From the NCBI GenBank assembly GCA_949152475.1, contig OX424566.1, forward strand, positions 11,989,177 to 12,053,176: 64,000 bases of DNA. The letters are read 5' to 3'. This DNA comes from Terebella lapidaria (Eukaryota > Annelida > Polychaeta > Terebellida > Terebellidae). The notes under the pieces are model-generated. The model ran no database searches and was not told the origin of the DNA. It worked only from the letters and a program-made list of their open reading frames with translations. Numbering within the stretch: the stretch's first letter is position 1; each line of letters starts with the position of its first letter. A program made the position numbers and the translations under genes. Positions 1-13,800 of the stretch are shown in pieces.

Positions 1-1737
1 TCAATCTAAGATTTGGCGCCAAAAGTCCAAAAAGGGGATATTTCCCGGATCATGACATCACACCTATCTTTAGCTGATTGCATGATGTTCCCTGATTGGC
101 TAATTTGAGTGACAGCTTTGTAGCATGACAACACTGTACCATGATGACAAATTGACAATGTAAACAAACAGCTTCAGGTCAAGTGACAAAGTATGGAATT
201 AACTTAAAATTGAGGGACATATATCGTTGGAAACATGATGATACACGGTGTGTATTTCATGCATTCAAAACATGTTTTGTTCTGAAATAAGTTCACAAAT
301 CCTGACCCACTGTGACAGGGGGTCAGGCGAAAACCGTTGTCGCCTCAGGAAGGGACTAGCATTTAACTCTGCTATTGGGCTGAACTAGTGTAGCCCTAAT
401 ATGACTATTCATTTGGTACATTTTACCCTTCGGGGCACAAAAAAAGTAAAAAAGGCATTCGACCATGAGAGTTCTGACAAAAATTGTGACGGTTCTAGCA
501 TCTACAAAACACTTGACAACACTTTATCACATACATTGTATCTCAATTTTTTCCGATCAAAACGACACTATAACTGGCTTGATCACTCGAACATATTGCC
601 AACAATAAATTTATTTGCACAGCGCTATAGCTGCTGGAAATGGCCATTCACGTACAGCATCAATTTTTCACAAACTCTATTTTTTGTTAGTTCATGTCTG
701 TCCGTTCTGTCCGGGATGGTCTGAGAGGCATTTTGGTTATCCGAAAATCGATGCTGTATCGACGTGGATCTTTCCCTGTCCTGTGCAGAGTACATACCAT
801 TACCAGTACTAGTGATGTACCGATTGATATGTTATCAATATCTATCTATGGCAGACCAGCTGCCTGATAATGCTATCAATAGTAATACCCACTGTCAACT
901 ATCGAAAATGTGTAAAACTTTCGACCTTTTCATGTGTACATGTAGATCTACAATAATGAAGATTCCTCATGATTTTTTTCGCAAAAAAAAAGCATATACT
1001 CCAATTCTAGACAAGGTTTTGGTAGATAAATTCATTCACTTGTTCCCAGATAGTTTTGATAATAATTGAGCGATATTGGTACAGATTTATTGACAGTCAA
1101 TACTAAATAAAATCTGCAGTTGATTCCCATCACAGACCATAGCTGCAGAAAATTTTTCGTTATTTAGATCACTGGTTGCAATTAAGAATACAATGTAGCT
1201 TGTGCCACAAGGCATGGTACATTATCTTGCACAGTTTCTGATGGATTTGAAAAACTGAAAAAAGAAAAGTTGCGCCTGTCAGCTAGTTCCTGGGAGCCGA
1301 TGTCTATTCTTTTATCGTAAATTGCCACTTGTACATCAATTTCAGAGAGATTATGATCAAGTCAAATGGTCCTGACTGTCTATGCATAATTTGGTGTATT
1401 GTTGCAAAACTGCACATTGCATTGCAAAATTTAGTGTATTGTTGGCCAAATTGGCATTATTCTACCGGGTCAGTCGTTAACAGCTAACTTTATCTGGAAA
1501 AAAGAGAGAAAGAAAAGAAATCGCATCACAGAAAACAGAACCCTTTAGAACAACCAGAACCATGATACTTTTTTTTTACCTAACTGGTTATCAAAACTGG
1601 TTTCTGATACCATCAAAGATTCGAAAAGAGTCCCAAAGTTTCTGCAGTTCTAGATCAGGTTGTGGCTGCTTAGTTTTAAACAACATTCTTTGAATTTAAC
1701 TTTTGTTTTGTTTGGTGTTTTAATCCTTCCATCACAG
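1..1737. other. Upstream flank of ODF2, no gene seen
   Basis: I see no supported coding exon here. The open frames are short, AT-rich and resemble no family I know. A short hairpin lies at 301-327, with CCTGACCC at 301-308 pairing with GGGTCAGG at 320-327. The ODF2 promoter and any 5'UTR exons probably lie in or near this stretch, but no TATA box or CpG-rich start region stands out. Confidence 0.5.
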
Positions 1738-1845
1738 GTGCTTGACCAGTGTTTCTGTCTTGTGTCTGGCTAAACTGAGTCGAATGCTTCCTTGAGAACA
1801 ACTATCTTCTAGTAATCTGTGTTCGTGTTAGTCACCGATGGTAAC

Positions 1846-4800
1846 ATGTCTCACCATCACCTAGAAAAACGTCCATCAGACCAGGTAGGCTAACTCACTA
1901 CTCTATCATTTAACACACTTCAACACTGTCTTTATCATCTTTATGTTCATTGTTGCCCACATTCTTTTAATTCTGGTTGTTTAGACTATTTTTAGTGGTA
2001 TTATTTGTTTAAATTTGCTATCACAGGATTAGTCACCAGAACTTTTGATAAATTGAAATTTTACTTCCTTCTACATGTACATGTATATGTACGCTAATTC
2101 ATATTATTGTATTTCTGAAAGTGTTTCCAAATTTTTGCAATACCGTTACATGGATAGGCACGATTTTCAGTAGTGAACATGGTTTCTGTTTGAAGACGAA
2201 AATAACGATATCGTCTGATATATATACATATATTTGTGGTACAGGTGATGATGACAATAGACAAGTCTGGTGTCGCAGACAAGACGTCATCGCCTGTTCA
2301 TGTCCACGTAGATGATTCCACCTCTGTCTACGTTCACGTCAAGAAACCAAAGAAGCCTGTCTCACCCCTCGTTAGCAGGAAAGTCGATGTGAGTGAAACA
2401 GAATATTTCTTGCAATGTTCGTGATGATCTTCGAAAGAGATCAACTCATAAAGTTTGTGGGATATTGGAGTCACCGATGTGTAGTTCTGGTGTTTACTCT
2501 ATAATTGCTTCAATCAGTTTGTTCAGTGGCTGAACTAATGTGACTAATCACGCTAATCAAAAGCTGTGCATCACTCAGCTGTCAACTAATTACAGCACAG
2601 TTCTAGAGCAGACACCTGTCATTTCTCATTCTTTTACCTAATACCCATTGTATATATTCCCTGAGGAGGTAACGTCAGCACTGATGGTGACAAAACCTTC
2701 GTTAATTGTCAGTCTCCGATTCCTTCTCTATCTTGTATAGCTCCCTACATGCTGACATGTGATAAGCTTCCCAAGATAATGCAGCCATGGTCAGAAGTGA
2801 TCCTGTACCTGTGTAGTGGGACTAAATAAGACACTCCCATTTTTAATCTAATAACCATGATATAATAACCATTAGACAAAACTTTTGCCGTGTTATTTGC
2901 CGTGTCACCAGGTCACACCATGCATGGACAGGGGGGGGGGGGGGGGGGGGGGAGTAGAAGGCAGGGCTAGAATTTTGTAAAATTTTGCGTGAGTCCTATT
3001 CTCATACACTCCATTATATTTTGCAAAAATCAAGGGCCATTTTGGGTTCTTGAAGGAAACATACAGAAATACATGAGACCTATGTTTATTGTAAACATCA
3101 CCAATCTAAACTACTACATGCTCCTTTTCGATCTTGAGGATTGTTCTGGTAGTAGTTTAGAGGTGAGTTTAAATACATGTAGCAATAAACGGAAAAATTA
3201 CTTAAAATTTTTGGACATTTCTGATACCAAGTAAACTAACTACTGTATATAGGCAGAAGGCTTTCTCAATGCTATGACCTGTATGATTGACAAAATCAAC
3301 CCAATAGCCAGTCCCATTTATACCGCCCTGACCCCAAGCATACAAGTCTGCCTAACCTAGATTCCTGCCCCTTGGGTAAACTTAACACCTGCTGTCAACA
3401 CTTGTAATTACAGTGTCAGATTTACTCCCCACGCAATAAATGCATGGTTGAAGATCATTTGTCACATAGTTCCCCATTATTGAGAGTTATGTAACTGCGT
3501 AAGCCAATTAGTTTATTATCTTTCCCATCTCTAACCCACCCTCCCCTTCCTGACCCCCCCCCCCCCTCCCCCCAGGTCTTAATGTAGTATTCATCACATG
3601 TTGCTTGCATTTAGCTTCCCCATTCATCTAATCTTATTACTATTTCGTCGGTGGCGATTTATCATTTACTACTAAACATTCATCTGCCTGGAATAAACAT
3701 GTTTCTCTGTTGACCAATATCACTTGTATTATATAAATGCAGCATTCTATATAACTGTGTATGTTACGTTTGATTCAGTAATTCGGCACCCTGTTCTGAT
3801 CCAGTCCTTTGGGACTAACCTAGTCTTCAATTACTGGTCTCAAGTTTCCTGTAGACCAATTACTGTGATGGTATATTCCACCAGTGGCTTTCCTGTTAGT
3901 GTCAGTGATCAATGCCCTAGCCGATTAGTGATTTCCTATTGTTGCTCTGCGAGGGGTGATTGCTACAATGCAGATTTTTGATTGGGGAGTGCATGCATGC
4001 AGATTGAGGCAGCAGTGCCTGGTTTATGATAATGACCTGTAATACATTTATAAGGAAGTGCATTCAGTTGATCTTGTGATAGTGTACATGTATTAGCCTT
4101 GCTGCCAACAGTTGTCAGTGTTTCTTATCTAGAATCAGTCGTCGATTTTTCGAAAGAAGAAGGGCATCAATTTCAAGATTTCAAACTTGTGAGAGAACTA
4201 TCATCTAGGATTAGGGCATTACCACATAAAGATATATTTGCTGAAAAATATATTTGGATATTGGATATCGGCACATCACGAAATAATGCCTCGTAACATT
4301 GTCGTAAAAAAGCAGGCGAAGCTAATGGATGCGAAAACGAAGCCCACCGCTGCCTCACTCGGGGACAGTAACCTGCGACGCACGTCTGCCACCGCCAAGG
4401 CTCGCAGCAAGAGTCCAACCCGCAGCAAAAGTCCTGGACCGTGGGTTCCGCCACCTGGCCGCAGCTCTAAGGGCAATAAATACGCATGGCAGGTCAGTAC
4501 TCGCTTTCATAACCATCACAAAATATGGCTCACCGCCTCATGACTTCTTGCAAATTATATATGCTCAATGGAAGGGTTTGTTATGTTTGTAATTAGGCGG
4601 ACGACTTATTTGGCGGATTTGGCGGTAGGGGAAAAAACGCCAAATTAAAATTAAATCGCCGCCAAATTAACCAGATATATGATAAGAAATACATGTGGTT
4701 TTGAAACTGCCAAATTAAATCTCCGCCAATTGACGTGGGGCTCATAACCGCCAAATTTAATAGCTGCCAAAATTAGTCATTTTATAGTACCTGTATTTGG

Positions 4801-7800
4801 CTTTTCGGAATACATAGTTGTTTTACCCTGTCTACAATGCACAGTTTTTATGGAATTTTTCTTAGGTCTGATACAATAAATTATACATGTACTAGTACAC
4901 TAGAATATGCACATATCATGTATGTACCAAGGGAAGTTTGTAAAGTCACTGAGTGGTATCTGCTGACAGGGCCCAAGCCACCGTCTAGAGATCGCTGCCC
5001 CAGAACCCGACACGCTGCACATGAGCGACCTCAACACTGACGAGGAGGATACGATCAACCACAAGATGAGGAACTATGAGAAAAAGATCGACAGCCTCAT
5101 GACCGAAGTTGGAACTCTGAAGAGCGAGGTAAGTTTTAAAGATGACTGGTGATTAAAATGGAAGTGACAATCTTTAGAGAAACAGGCTTCGAAGAAAAGT
5201 AGTATCTTGTAAATAGGCAGCTTTATAGCTGAATGCAAAGAGCCCAAAATACCAAGAGGCGGCACTTCCATTCGACCACATGGTGACAAATAAAACAAAA
5301 GACCAAAATCGCCAGAAAGGATCGAGCTGCTCACTCATAGCTCACGACGGCACTGGTGGGCAATGTCTTTCGAGTTCTATGTTGAATCGCCATTGGAGGA
5401 TCTTCAGTTCGGAAATTCGGCTGAGTGCCCACACTTGGTATTTTAGGCTCTTTGGCTGGATGAACCGGTATTGGTTGGTTATTCAATCACAAGGTGGTCT
5501 ACGAATATCTATTATAGTTGTTTTGTGATCACTAGGTCGGGCTGCAGAAGTCCCTGCGAGAGCTGGAGAAGAAGGACGAGATGTTGGAGACGTCACGTCG
5601 AGTTCTTGAAGATCAAGAGAAAGAATTGCACGACAAGAGCGCCGAGCTAGAAGTCACAGAGTTGGAGAATCGAATCCTTCGCAAGAACATGGGCAAACTG
5701 CGTGAGGAAGTCGAACTGAACAGGTGAAATACATCAGGCAATATAGGAGACTTGTTTTGTATGCATATTTGTATTTGTAAAATGTATCCTGAGCAAGCAA
5801 CTAACTTTCCTGAACATGCTGAATGTTGTTTGTCATGTTGATAATGATTCAATGCTAGAAACTGATTGTACCAGCAGAAAATTGTAACGTTTCAGATCGC
5901 AGCCAGATTGTCTGCAAACACAGAAGGACCTGCTCTTGAACAAACTTGTGGAAGTCGAGATGGACGGACAGGCCGTCGCTAAACAGGTCGCAGCTCTACG
6001 TGATGTCATCCGCAGACTGAAAGAGGTCCGTAGAGTGTGTAACCAATGAATAGTAACATGAGTGCCTGGCTCAATGCTTATAAGATGTTTGTGTAAACTG
6101 TATTTCATACTGAACAGAAGATATGTTGTTCTTTTTCATTCATAGTTGAGAGTTTGTGGGCCCAAGTAACGTGCACTGATCCTTAATACTACTCGTCCAT
6201 GGGAAACATACCATTTACCCATAATTCGTCTCTCACCTTTTTGACCCTCATTGAAAATAGAGGAAAAAGCAACATACGATACTTGGGTCATTCTGTGCTG
6301 TACAATGAGAAATTCATATGAGTGATACAAAACATACCTTGCTCATTCATCAGTACTTAATAGAACGATCTATCCTCTGACAGGAGAAGCAAATGTCGAC
6401 CACCGACTCGACCATGCTGCACAAACAGAAAGAGCTGATGATGGAGCGACTGGCAGATTTCGAGGCAACCAATCGGACGCTCCGACGAATGCTGCGGGAA
6501 CGCCACGAGGAGGAGTCGTCACTGAGCCGCATGGCTGACCAGCGCGACTTACTTCTGCGGAAGCTGTCCGAGACGGAGGATGCGGTACAGGTGAGGACTA
6601 GCCTGTTCTTTACGCCAGAGTATGGGTTGAGTTGTTTGTCCGACGGGATTACTATTGTCTGGAAATATTTGTCCGAGGTGTACACTTCACAGAAAAGGTG
6701 TTCAGCCTTGACCGTCGAAAGGTCAATTGTTGTCAGCATCTGATAATATTATGAATGAAAGGATGTGATATAAATAATAGGAAAGGTTTTATTTAAGTAT
6801 GCATGTATACTAAGTGAAGACTTCTATTCATTGTATTTGAGTGATATGTTGAGGGTACACATATAGTTAATTTTCTAATCAAAGTAGTTGGTGTAGTGTC
6901 AAAATTGTACATTATCATATGCTAATAATCAACTGTATTAAATGAGAGAGTAGTTCCGGACCAATGCATGTCCTTTATTCTTGCACTTCTGTACAATATT
7001 TATCCCCTCTGTCACCAACCCTATCCCCACCCTGTAGATGTATCGCACGCACGCCTACGAAAAGGATAGAGAAATTGGTGATCTTCGAATGCAAATGGAA
7101 TCGCAACGGGTAAATTAATACTTTTTTCATGTTTTCCATGGTCCCGATATATTGCTTACTTGGTGTAAATAATGATATTTTTCTTTGTTAGAATAACTCA
7201 TCATGAATATTCATGAACAGGAGGAGAATTTAGCTGTCAGCAGCCTCCAGACTTCTTTGGAAACGACTCGTGCTCATCTCCAGAAACAGCTGAGGCAGAA
7301 AGAAGCCGACTGTAACCGCATGGCCGTACAGATACGGGTAAGTTACCATAGTAACCATATGTATGTGTGGCTTTATAGGTGGAAGAGTTGTTTTCTTATG
7401 GATATTAAATTTATTTATGTATCAAAGTTATATCTTCGAGTCACAAGAAAATGTATTGTAGAATACACAATCTTCAAAACCTGAAGTATTTTGCTGTCTC
7501 GATTCAAATATTTTTGAACATTGATTATACTGTTTTGCTGCGCTGTATAGCTTCTATAACTGTTTCTGTTTGATCGAATATTTTGTTGAAATATTTGTAA
7601 CCACTGATACGACATCAACTTTAGATGTGTGGCTTGAGCAATTGTCAAAGAATTGATGTCGATTGTTGAGAATCGCTAGAAGAATTGCAGTTAGCAATAT
7701 TCAAGCTAGAAAATCTTAGAGCTTTTCTCTTTGCTTGCCCCCATCCCGATCATCAGAACTTGGAGAGTCAAGTTGCTCAAGAGAAGATCGAAGTCGACCA

Positions 7801-10800
7801 CCTTCGTCAGTTGCTGACTGCAGCGAAAGAGAAATCTGAACGGGACAAGGAGGCGCTGAAAAAAGCCACCAGGTATGAAATGTTGCCACTCTCTGACAAA
7901 AAATTAAACATTTAGTATTGTTTTGTAATTTTGTCATTAACTTCTTGGAGTCTGTTTGATGTCACCATTTTTCACAATTATTCCACTATGCACATTGTCA
8001 CAATTGTTTTGCTTTGGAACTTTGAACGGGTCCTTAGAAAGAATCTGAAAACTTTCCAGTTGATACTTCCTCGTGTATTGTTTTGTATTTTGATGGTCCT
8101 GTCAAATCTTTCATTCTTTTGTGTGATAAAAGGGAGTTGAGGCGTCAACAACGACAGTTTAGAGCTGACAGGTGATTGTTGTATGTGGTTGCATGTGATA
8201 CTGTCGCCATGGTTACTCACGGATTAGCATGTTACCTGGACAAGTGGTTGTGTGTAATTGGCCAAAATTCAAACTGGGAATAAAACAATGTTCATGTTGT
8301 CTTTATTCGTGTGTGTGGATGCCAGAGTGAGATATATGTATGTTTGGAAACCTATGCATTCTATTGTTGTGCCTCTTTTGTTGTACCGTTGTCATGGGTT
8401 TGTGATATATAAGTGCATGAAAATTACTGGAACTGTTCTTCTTCATTATCAGATAAGCATACCTTTGCTTTTCTGATATCATTCATACACAAGTCAAACA
8501 TAAATTTCCAGTTTTGAAAACATTACCAGCTTTCTTTTTCCCACGTATTTGCATGGAGAATATTTGCAGATATTTAACCTCCAGATAGGACATCCCGGAA
8601 TGTTGTCTTTTCTTGCAGCATGGTTCCGCTTCGCAAAGATCCCTCAAAATTTGTTAAAGTTTATCGTTGCTAACATTACTTCAAACTTTTATGGCATGTA
8701 CTTTGGCTAAGTTTGCTTTCCTGCTGTCTTCCAACAGAGTTCAGAAACAGCGAGCGACCAAAAGCGAAGACGCAGTGGACCATCTAAACGCACAGATGAT
8801 GGAGAGGGAAGCGGTGGTCGCGGAACTGCGCACAGATCTGGATGCCGTCCGTGCAAGATGCGAGAAACTCATCAGAGAAAAGGCCCAGGCCGAGGCAGAG
8901 ACTTCCGGACTCAAAAGGTGGGTATTGAGGGCGATTCTTTGAATTCTTCGAATTATTTTCGAAGGGTACTTGGGTATATTTGGGTATATCAGAATGCATT
9001 ATGATAATTCTTGAAAAGTGAATGGTCTCAGGGGCTAATGGATATTGTTCCAGATATGAATAGTTCCAAAGGGTATTTGGGCTTCTGCAAAGTGCTTAAT
9101 ACTTTATAATCCACACACACTAAATATGATTTCTTGCAACATGAGAGTTCAGATTTTGTAAATTGTTCACGTTTTCGCCAGTAAGTTTTATGCTGGATGT
9201 TTCTGTCTGCAGTCGACTTGCAGAGTTGGAGAGCTTGCTGGAGGAGATGGAGGACGATACAAAGGCCAAAGTTGAGTCGGCGAACCTCAAACTGCAGGAC
9301 AAGACAGTGGAAAACTCAAGTCTGAAGTTGGAAAACGAGAAGATGAAGGTACCTTACAGTGTACTGCTGTGGTCTGATTTTGACCTCGCGTGCTGGATTT
9401 AGCATTAAAAACTCGAAGTAAGCCAGATAAAGGGATTTTCATTCAAAAGAGAATCATTTAGTTGAGACGTCAAACATTCGGTTCAAATTTGAAGGATGGG
9501 GTTTTGTGTTTGGGGGGTGATCGCTGATCATGGGAATACGGATGGGGAGCTGTTTCATTAAATGATCCTATCAATTTATGTTGAGCAGTTTAGATGTCGT
9601 GCATCTGTTTCTTGTGTGTTATTTTGAAGGGTGGTGGCTGTATTGTTGTGTGGTTAACAAATAACAGATTTAGTCACTATTAGATAAACTTAGACATATG
9701 TGGTTTATTTGTACATGTAGTTTTAAATTTATGTTTAATCCACAAAATATCAAGTGAAGCTTACCTGTAAATAGTTTCTGATGGAATAACTGTACAGTTT
9801 TCAAATACTGAAAGTTTTCATTGTATATTTTGTGGATAACTTATCATTTTCTTTTCATGTTTTCGTCAAGTATTCTTACGTGTGATGTGTTTGTCTTGTG
9901 TGATTAGACTCGACTGCTCTTTTCTTTCGATGTACTCGAATCATTTCATGACAGTTTCACCTTGGCCTTGTACAAGCTGTTCATTCAGTTTGATTGTATG
10001 TTGATTTAGGCGAACAAGCATTGCTACAAATAAAACCCTTTGTCCAAACTTGTATCAAGAGCGAGCAACTCCAACCCCCCCCCCCCCCCTCCCCCAGTGT
10101 AGATATATATTTACTTGTCTGCCTTGTCTCGGTGCTGCCCCCTAACAGTCATCGCTGACAGTACTAGACGAGAAAACCGTACAAGTGGACAGTGAGAACG
10201 CACAGCTTCGGGCCAGTCTCCGACAATACGAGACTTTGGTCGACGAATACAGATCCCAGGTTAGTATTGTTACCATGGCAACTATTAGTAACTGTTGATC
10301 AGATGCGGAATCTCTAAAAGCATGTTGTGAGTTAATTTGCTAAAATTGAAAATATAGGGGGGAGGGGGGAGTGTCGAGGATAGGATGACATTGAAACATG
10401 AGGCAACCTGAAAGCAATTTTGGTAAATTATAGATCAAAAATAAATTTGCATGTATATTGCTTTTGACATAATATGTTTAAATGGTATAAAAATGAAATT
10501 CAACTAGTCTTGTATTCAAAATTGAAGCGGTTTCATGACAGCAGTTTGCAGTCATTTCGTAAACTTCATTGACTTCATAAACTCAGCTTGTTGATATGCT
10601 GTAACTTTCAACAATGTTGCAAAGATGTGATTCACTTTTGCTTCTCAATTATATCTATCATCAGAAGAAATCTGATGAATTTGTCAACAATGATGAAATA
10701 TCTCCAACAGAGGTAATCGTGGTGATGACAACGATTTAAGTGATGCAAAGCAACTAAATTTTACAGATTTTTTACCCTTTCAAAATTGGCACAAATTGTA

Positions 10801-13800
10801 TAATATTTTTGGTGTAAACAGCCCCTTTTTTTCTTGCACTGTACAGCTTAATTTCCAAGCTATTTTTTACAGATCTTGATACTTGGTATAAATGTTATGT
10901 AAAACTATATGATCTGTCGAATAATTCTAATCATGATAAAACCCTGTTGTATAAAGACAACCTCAATCATATATAGGGCAACCACAGCCCAACATGAAAT
11001 TAGTACACCCAATGAAAGAAACAAAAGCATCATTATCAATTCATTTAAGTGCATGCAATATAGCCATACTATATCTTCTTCTGATAGTGCAAGATTGAAC
11101 CTGAAAATTTCTTGTGTATTGTCAGTTGTTACAATGTGTGATGTGTTTTGTGGTACCCTTTCCAAGGCATTTTACATATGTAGATGGGCATTATATGTTC
11201 TCTATATTAGTTTATTTCTTGGTGCTGTTGTGTGAAATACCAGAAACTACCTGTCGATGTCATGTTTACTATTATGTTGCATGCAGTTTACTTTGAACTG
11301 TGTTATACAGCGCAATTTAGCAAGTATTTCACGCATATTTTCTCGACATTGTTGCAGATGAACCGCTCGCGTAGAGAAGCCGATGATACTCTGATACAGC
11401 TCGAAGAACACAAACGCGAAATGTGTCGTGTCCAACAAGATAGCGAACAAGAACTGGAAAAGGTGCGAAAAAAATCTATAATTTCAATTTAATGGAACCA
11501 TGTTGTATTTGTAGGTAAATGGTAAAGTGTTTATGTCAAATCCTTTTCGCATAAAAAAATGTGGCTAAGCTTGGGTCTTTTCTTCAATATTCTGCTTTGG
11601 TTTGATGTTTTATCTAAGCTGTCGTCTAAACTTCACTATATCTTACTGATATTATGCTGTGCTAACAACAATGAAATCATACTTTGCCTATATGTATGTA
11701 AGTGTAGATAGCTTTGTTCGAATGGACCTAACTAAGCATTACATTCTCCCTTTCTCAGATTTATTATCGGCCCCAGGTAGTTGGTGTTTGTAGAATTTTG
11801 CTTGCATGCTTCAGAAAAAATCAAATTTTAATCGAACTGTAAAATCTCTTAAAGAGATGGTGGACAGAATTTGCAATCAAAATCCTTAAGGCAATATTTG
11901 AATGATTCAATTTGGATGAATAATCAGGTGTACATTGTATATAAAAAATGATGTTCCAATCATGTTGTACAACACTTGACCTTGACCTCATGTAGTTCAC
12001 ATACTAGAAATTTTTATGTAAATTTATGCAAATTTGACACTGAACTGAAAATATCCTTACCTCTTCCAAACCAGGTCAAGAATCGTCTGCAGTCCCGCCT
12101 GCAAGAGTTAGAACCACTTCCCGAGCTGCTAAAATCTGCCGAGCACCGACTCCAAGAAGCTAACGATAAGCTGCTGTCGTACGAGCGACGAAATACTGAA
12201 AACACTAAGCTTATCGCCGAGCTAACAGCAAAGGTCTGTTACTTCGCCAAGTGTGAAAGTTAGCACTGTTTTGTCCGTCCCATGACTTGAGTGATCAATG
12301 CAATGCTAAGCTTATCCATGGATAGGTCTCCCAGTTTTTCTTTTGCCTCTAAACCTGTCATTTTCTTGTGCGCATTTCTTTTCATCGGGCCATTTATAGT
12401 CCTCGGCAAATAGTTGATTAACAGTTCACATTCATTACACCAGTTAAGAAGATGGTGGATTTAGCGATTTGCCGATGACAAATAAATGGCTCTGAGCACA
12501 TTCATTTTGAAATGTATGTTTGTGTTTGGTTGTTTGTATTTTCCGTGCACCCTAGTTTCAGGTTTATATTGGGCAGTAGTTTGTAGTTTGCATGTGCACT
12601 TAGTATTACATTTAGTCTATTTCTCATGTTTTAACTACAGTATGGTCTTTCTTAGACTGGCATAATATCTGAAATAGTATTTTAGACGAAATGCCTTTCA
12701 CATGGGAGACCCAATGCTAATCAATAACCAAATTCTTGCTTGTCGCTCTATGCTTTTTTTTCTCAACTGTCATTGAATTGGATAGTCTTGCTCAATGTTC
12801 AGGGATGGGATAAGACTAGGGCATGGTAGTGGGTATGAATTGGTTGAAAGGGAGGGGGGAAGGTCGATGCAGGGTGGGAAAAGCTAGGATACGAAATCAA
12901 AATTGGGGTTAGTTTATTTTGGATCAGTACATGTCTCTGTGTTTCCATTATATCATTCATGATTTGAAAATAAAAATCAAAATTAAGTCTTTATTCATTG
13001 CAGTGCATAAGGCATGAAATAAAACTAAAACTGTCATGTTTTTCCACAGGTTGAGCACCTAAACGGCAGCCTGGAAACGACGCGGGAAAACTGGCACAAG
13101 TCTCGCGATGATGGTCGTACGCTGCAAACAAAGATGGACGCCATCGAAAGGTAGGTCGGGTAATGTATGATAGAGTCACATAAATCCGACTTAATGGCAT
13201 TTTGGGGGATTTACGTGTACTGGCCATGCAATAGTTCTGACTTATCAGTTTGCTGTCAGTTACATCGTAAAAATGAAGGGATTAAAAGCAAATTAACGCT
13301 ATTAACAAACTTGTCATTTTCTTAGATGTCTAAAAACATATCTTTCATCTCTGTTCGCAGGAAATTGGCTGATGTTGAGGGACAGAACAAAGATTTGCTC
13401 TCGACCGTCACCAAGAGGGAGGATACCATGCACCAGACAAATGTGAGTCACAGGCCGATGTCTGTGTAACATGTATGATCTACTGAGCATGTGAAGACAG
13501 ATATCAATAGTTCATAATTCATGAATATTGACTTGATTTACGACTTTGTTCATATATACAAAACATACACTACCAAAGATTTTTCTTTAAGAATCTGATG
13601 CTTCTGCCATTGAGGTGGACAACTGCCATTTATTTTGTACATTTGATTGACAAAATTCGGAATAACTAATAGCAAAGACAAGTATATTGACTATGAACTT
13701 TCCATGAATGATGAAAGACATGTATTCTGTTGTTAGCTGCGTCTGGAAGAGAAGTCGCGCGAGTGTTCGTCTCTGGCCCGTCAACTGGAGGCGGCGCTGG

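Noticed and set aside
401-1069. Three short overlapping plus-strand frames near the window start
   Set aside because: No recognisable protein, no splice or promoter support, and AT-rich composition like the neighbouring introns.
2931-2953. G and C homopolymer tracts (also near 3547, 10075, 24361, 59147 and 60188) as G-quadruplex regulators
   Set aside because: They are simple homopolymers in introns and intergenic DNA, common in such genomes, with no positional link to promoters or exons.
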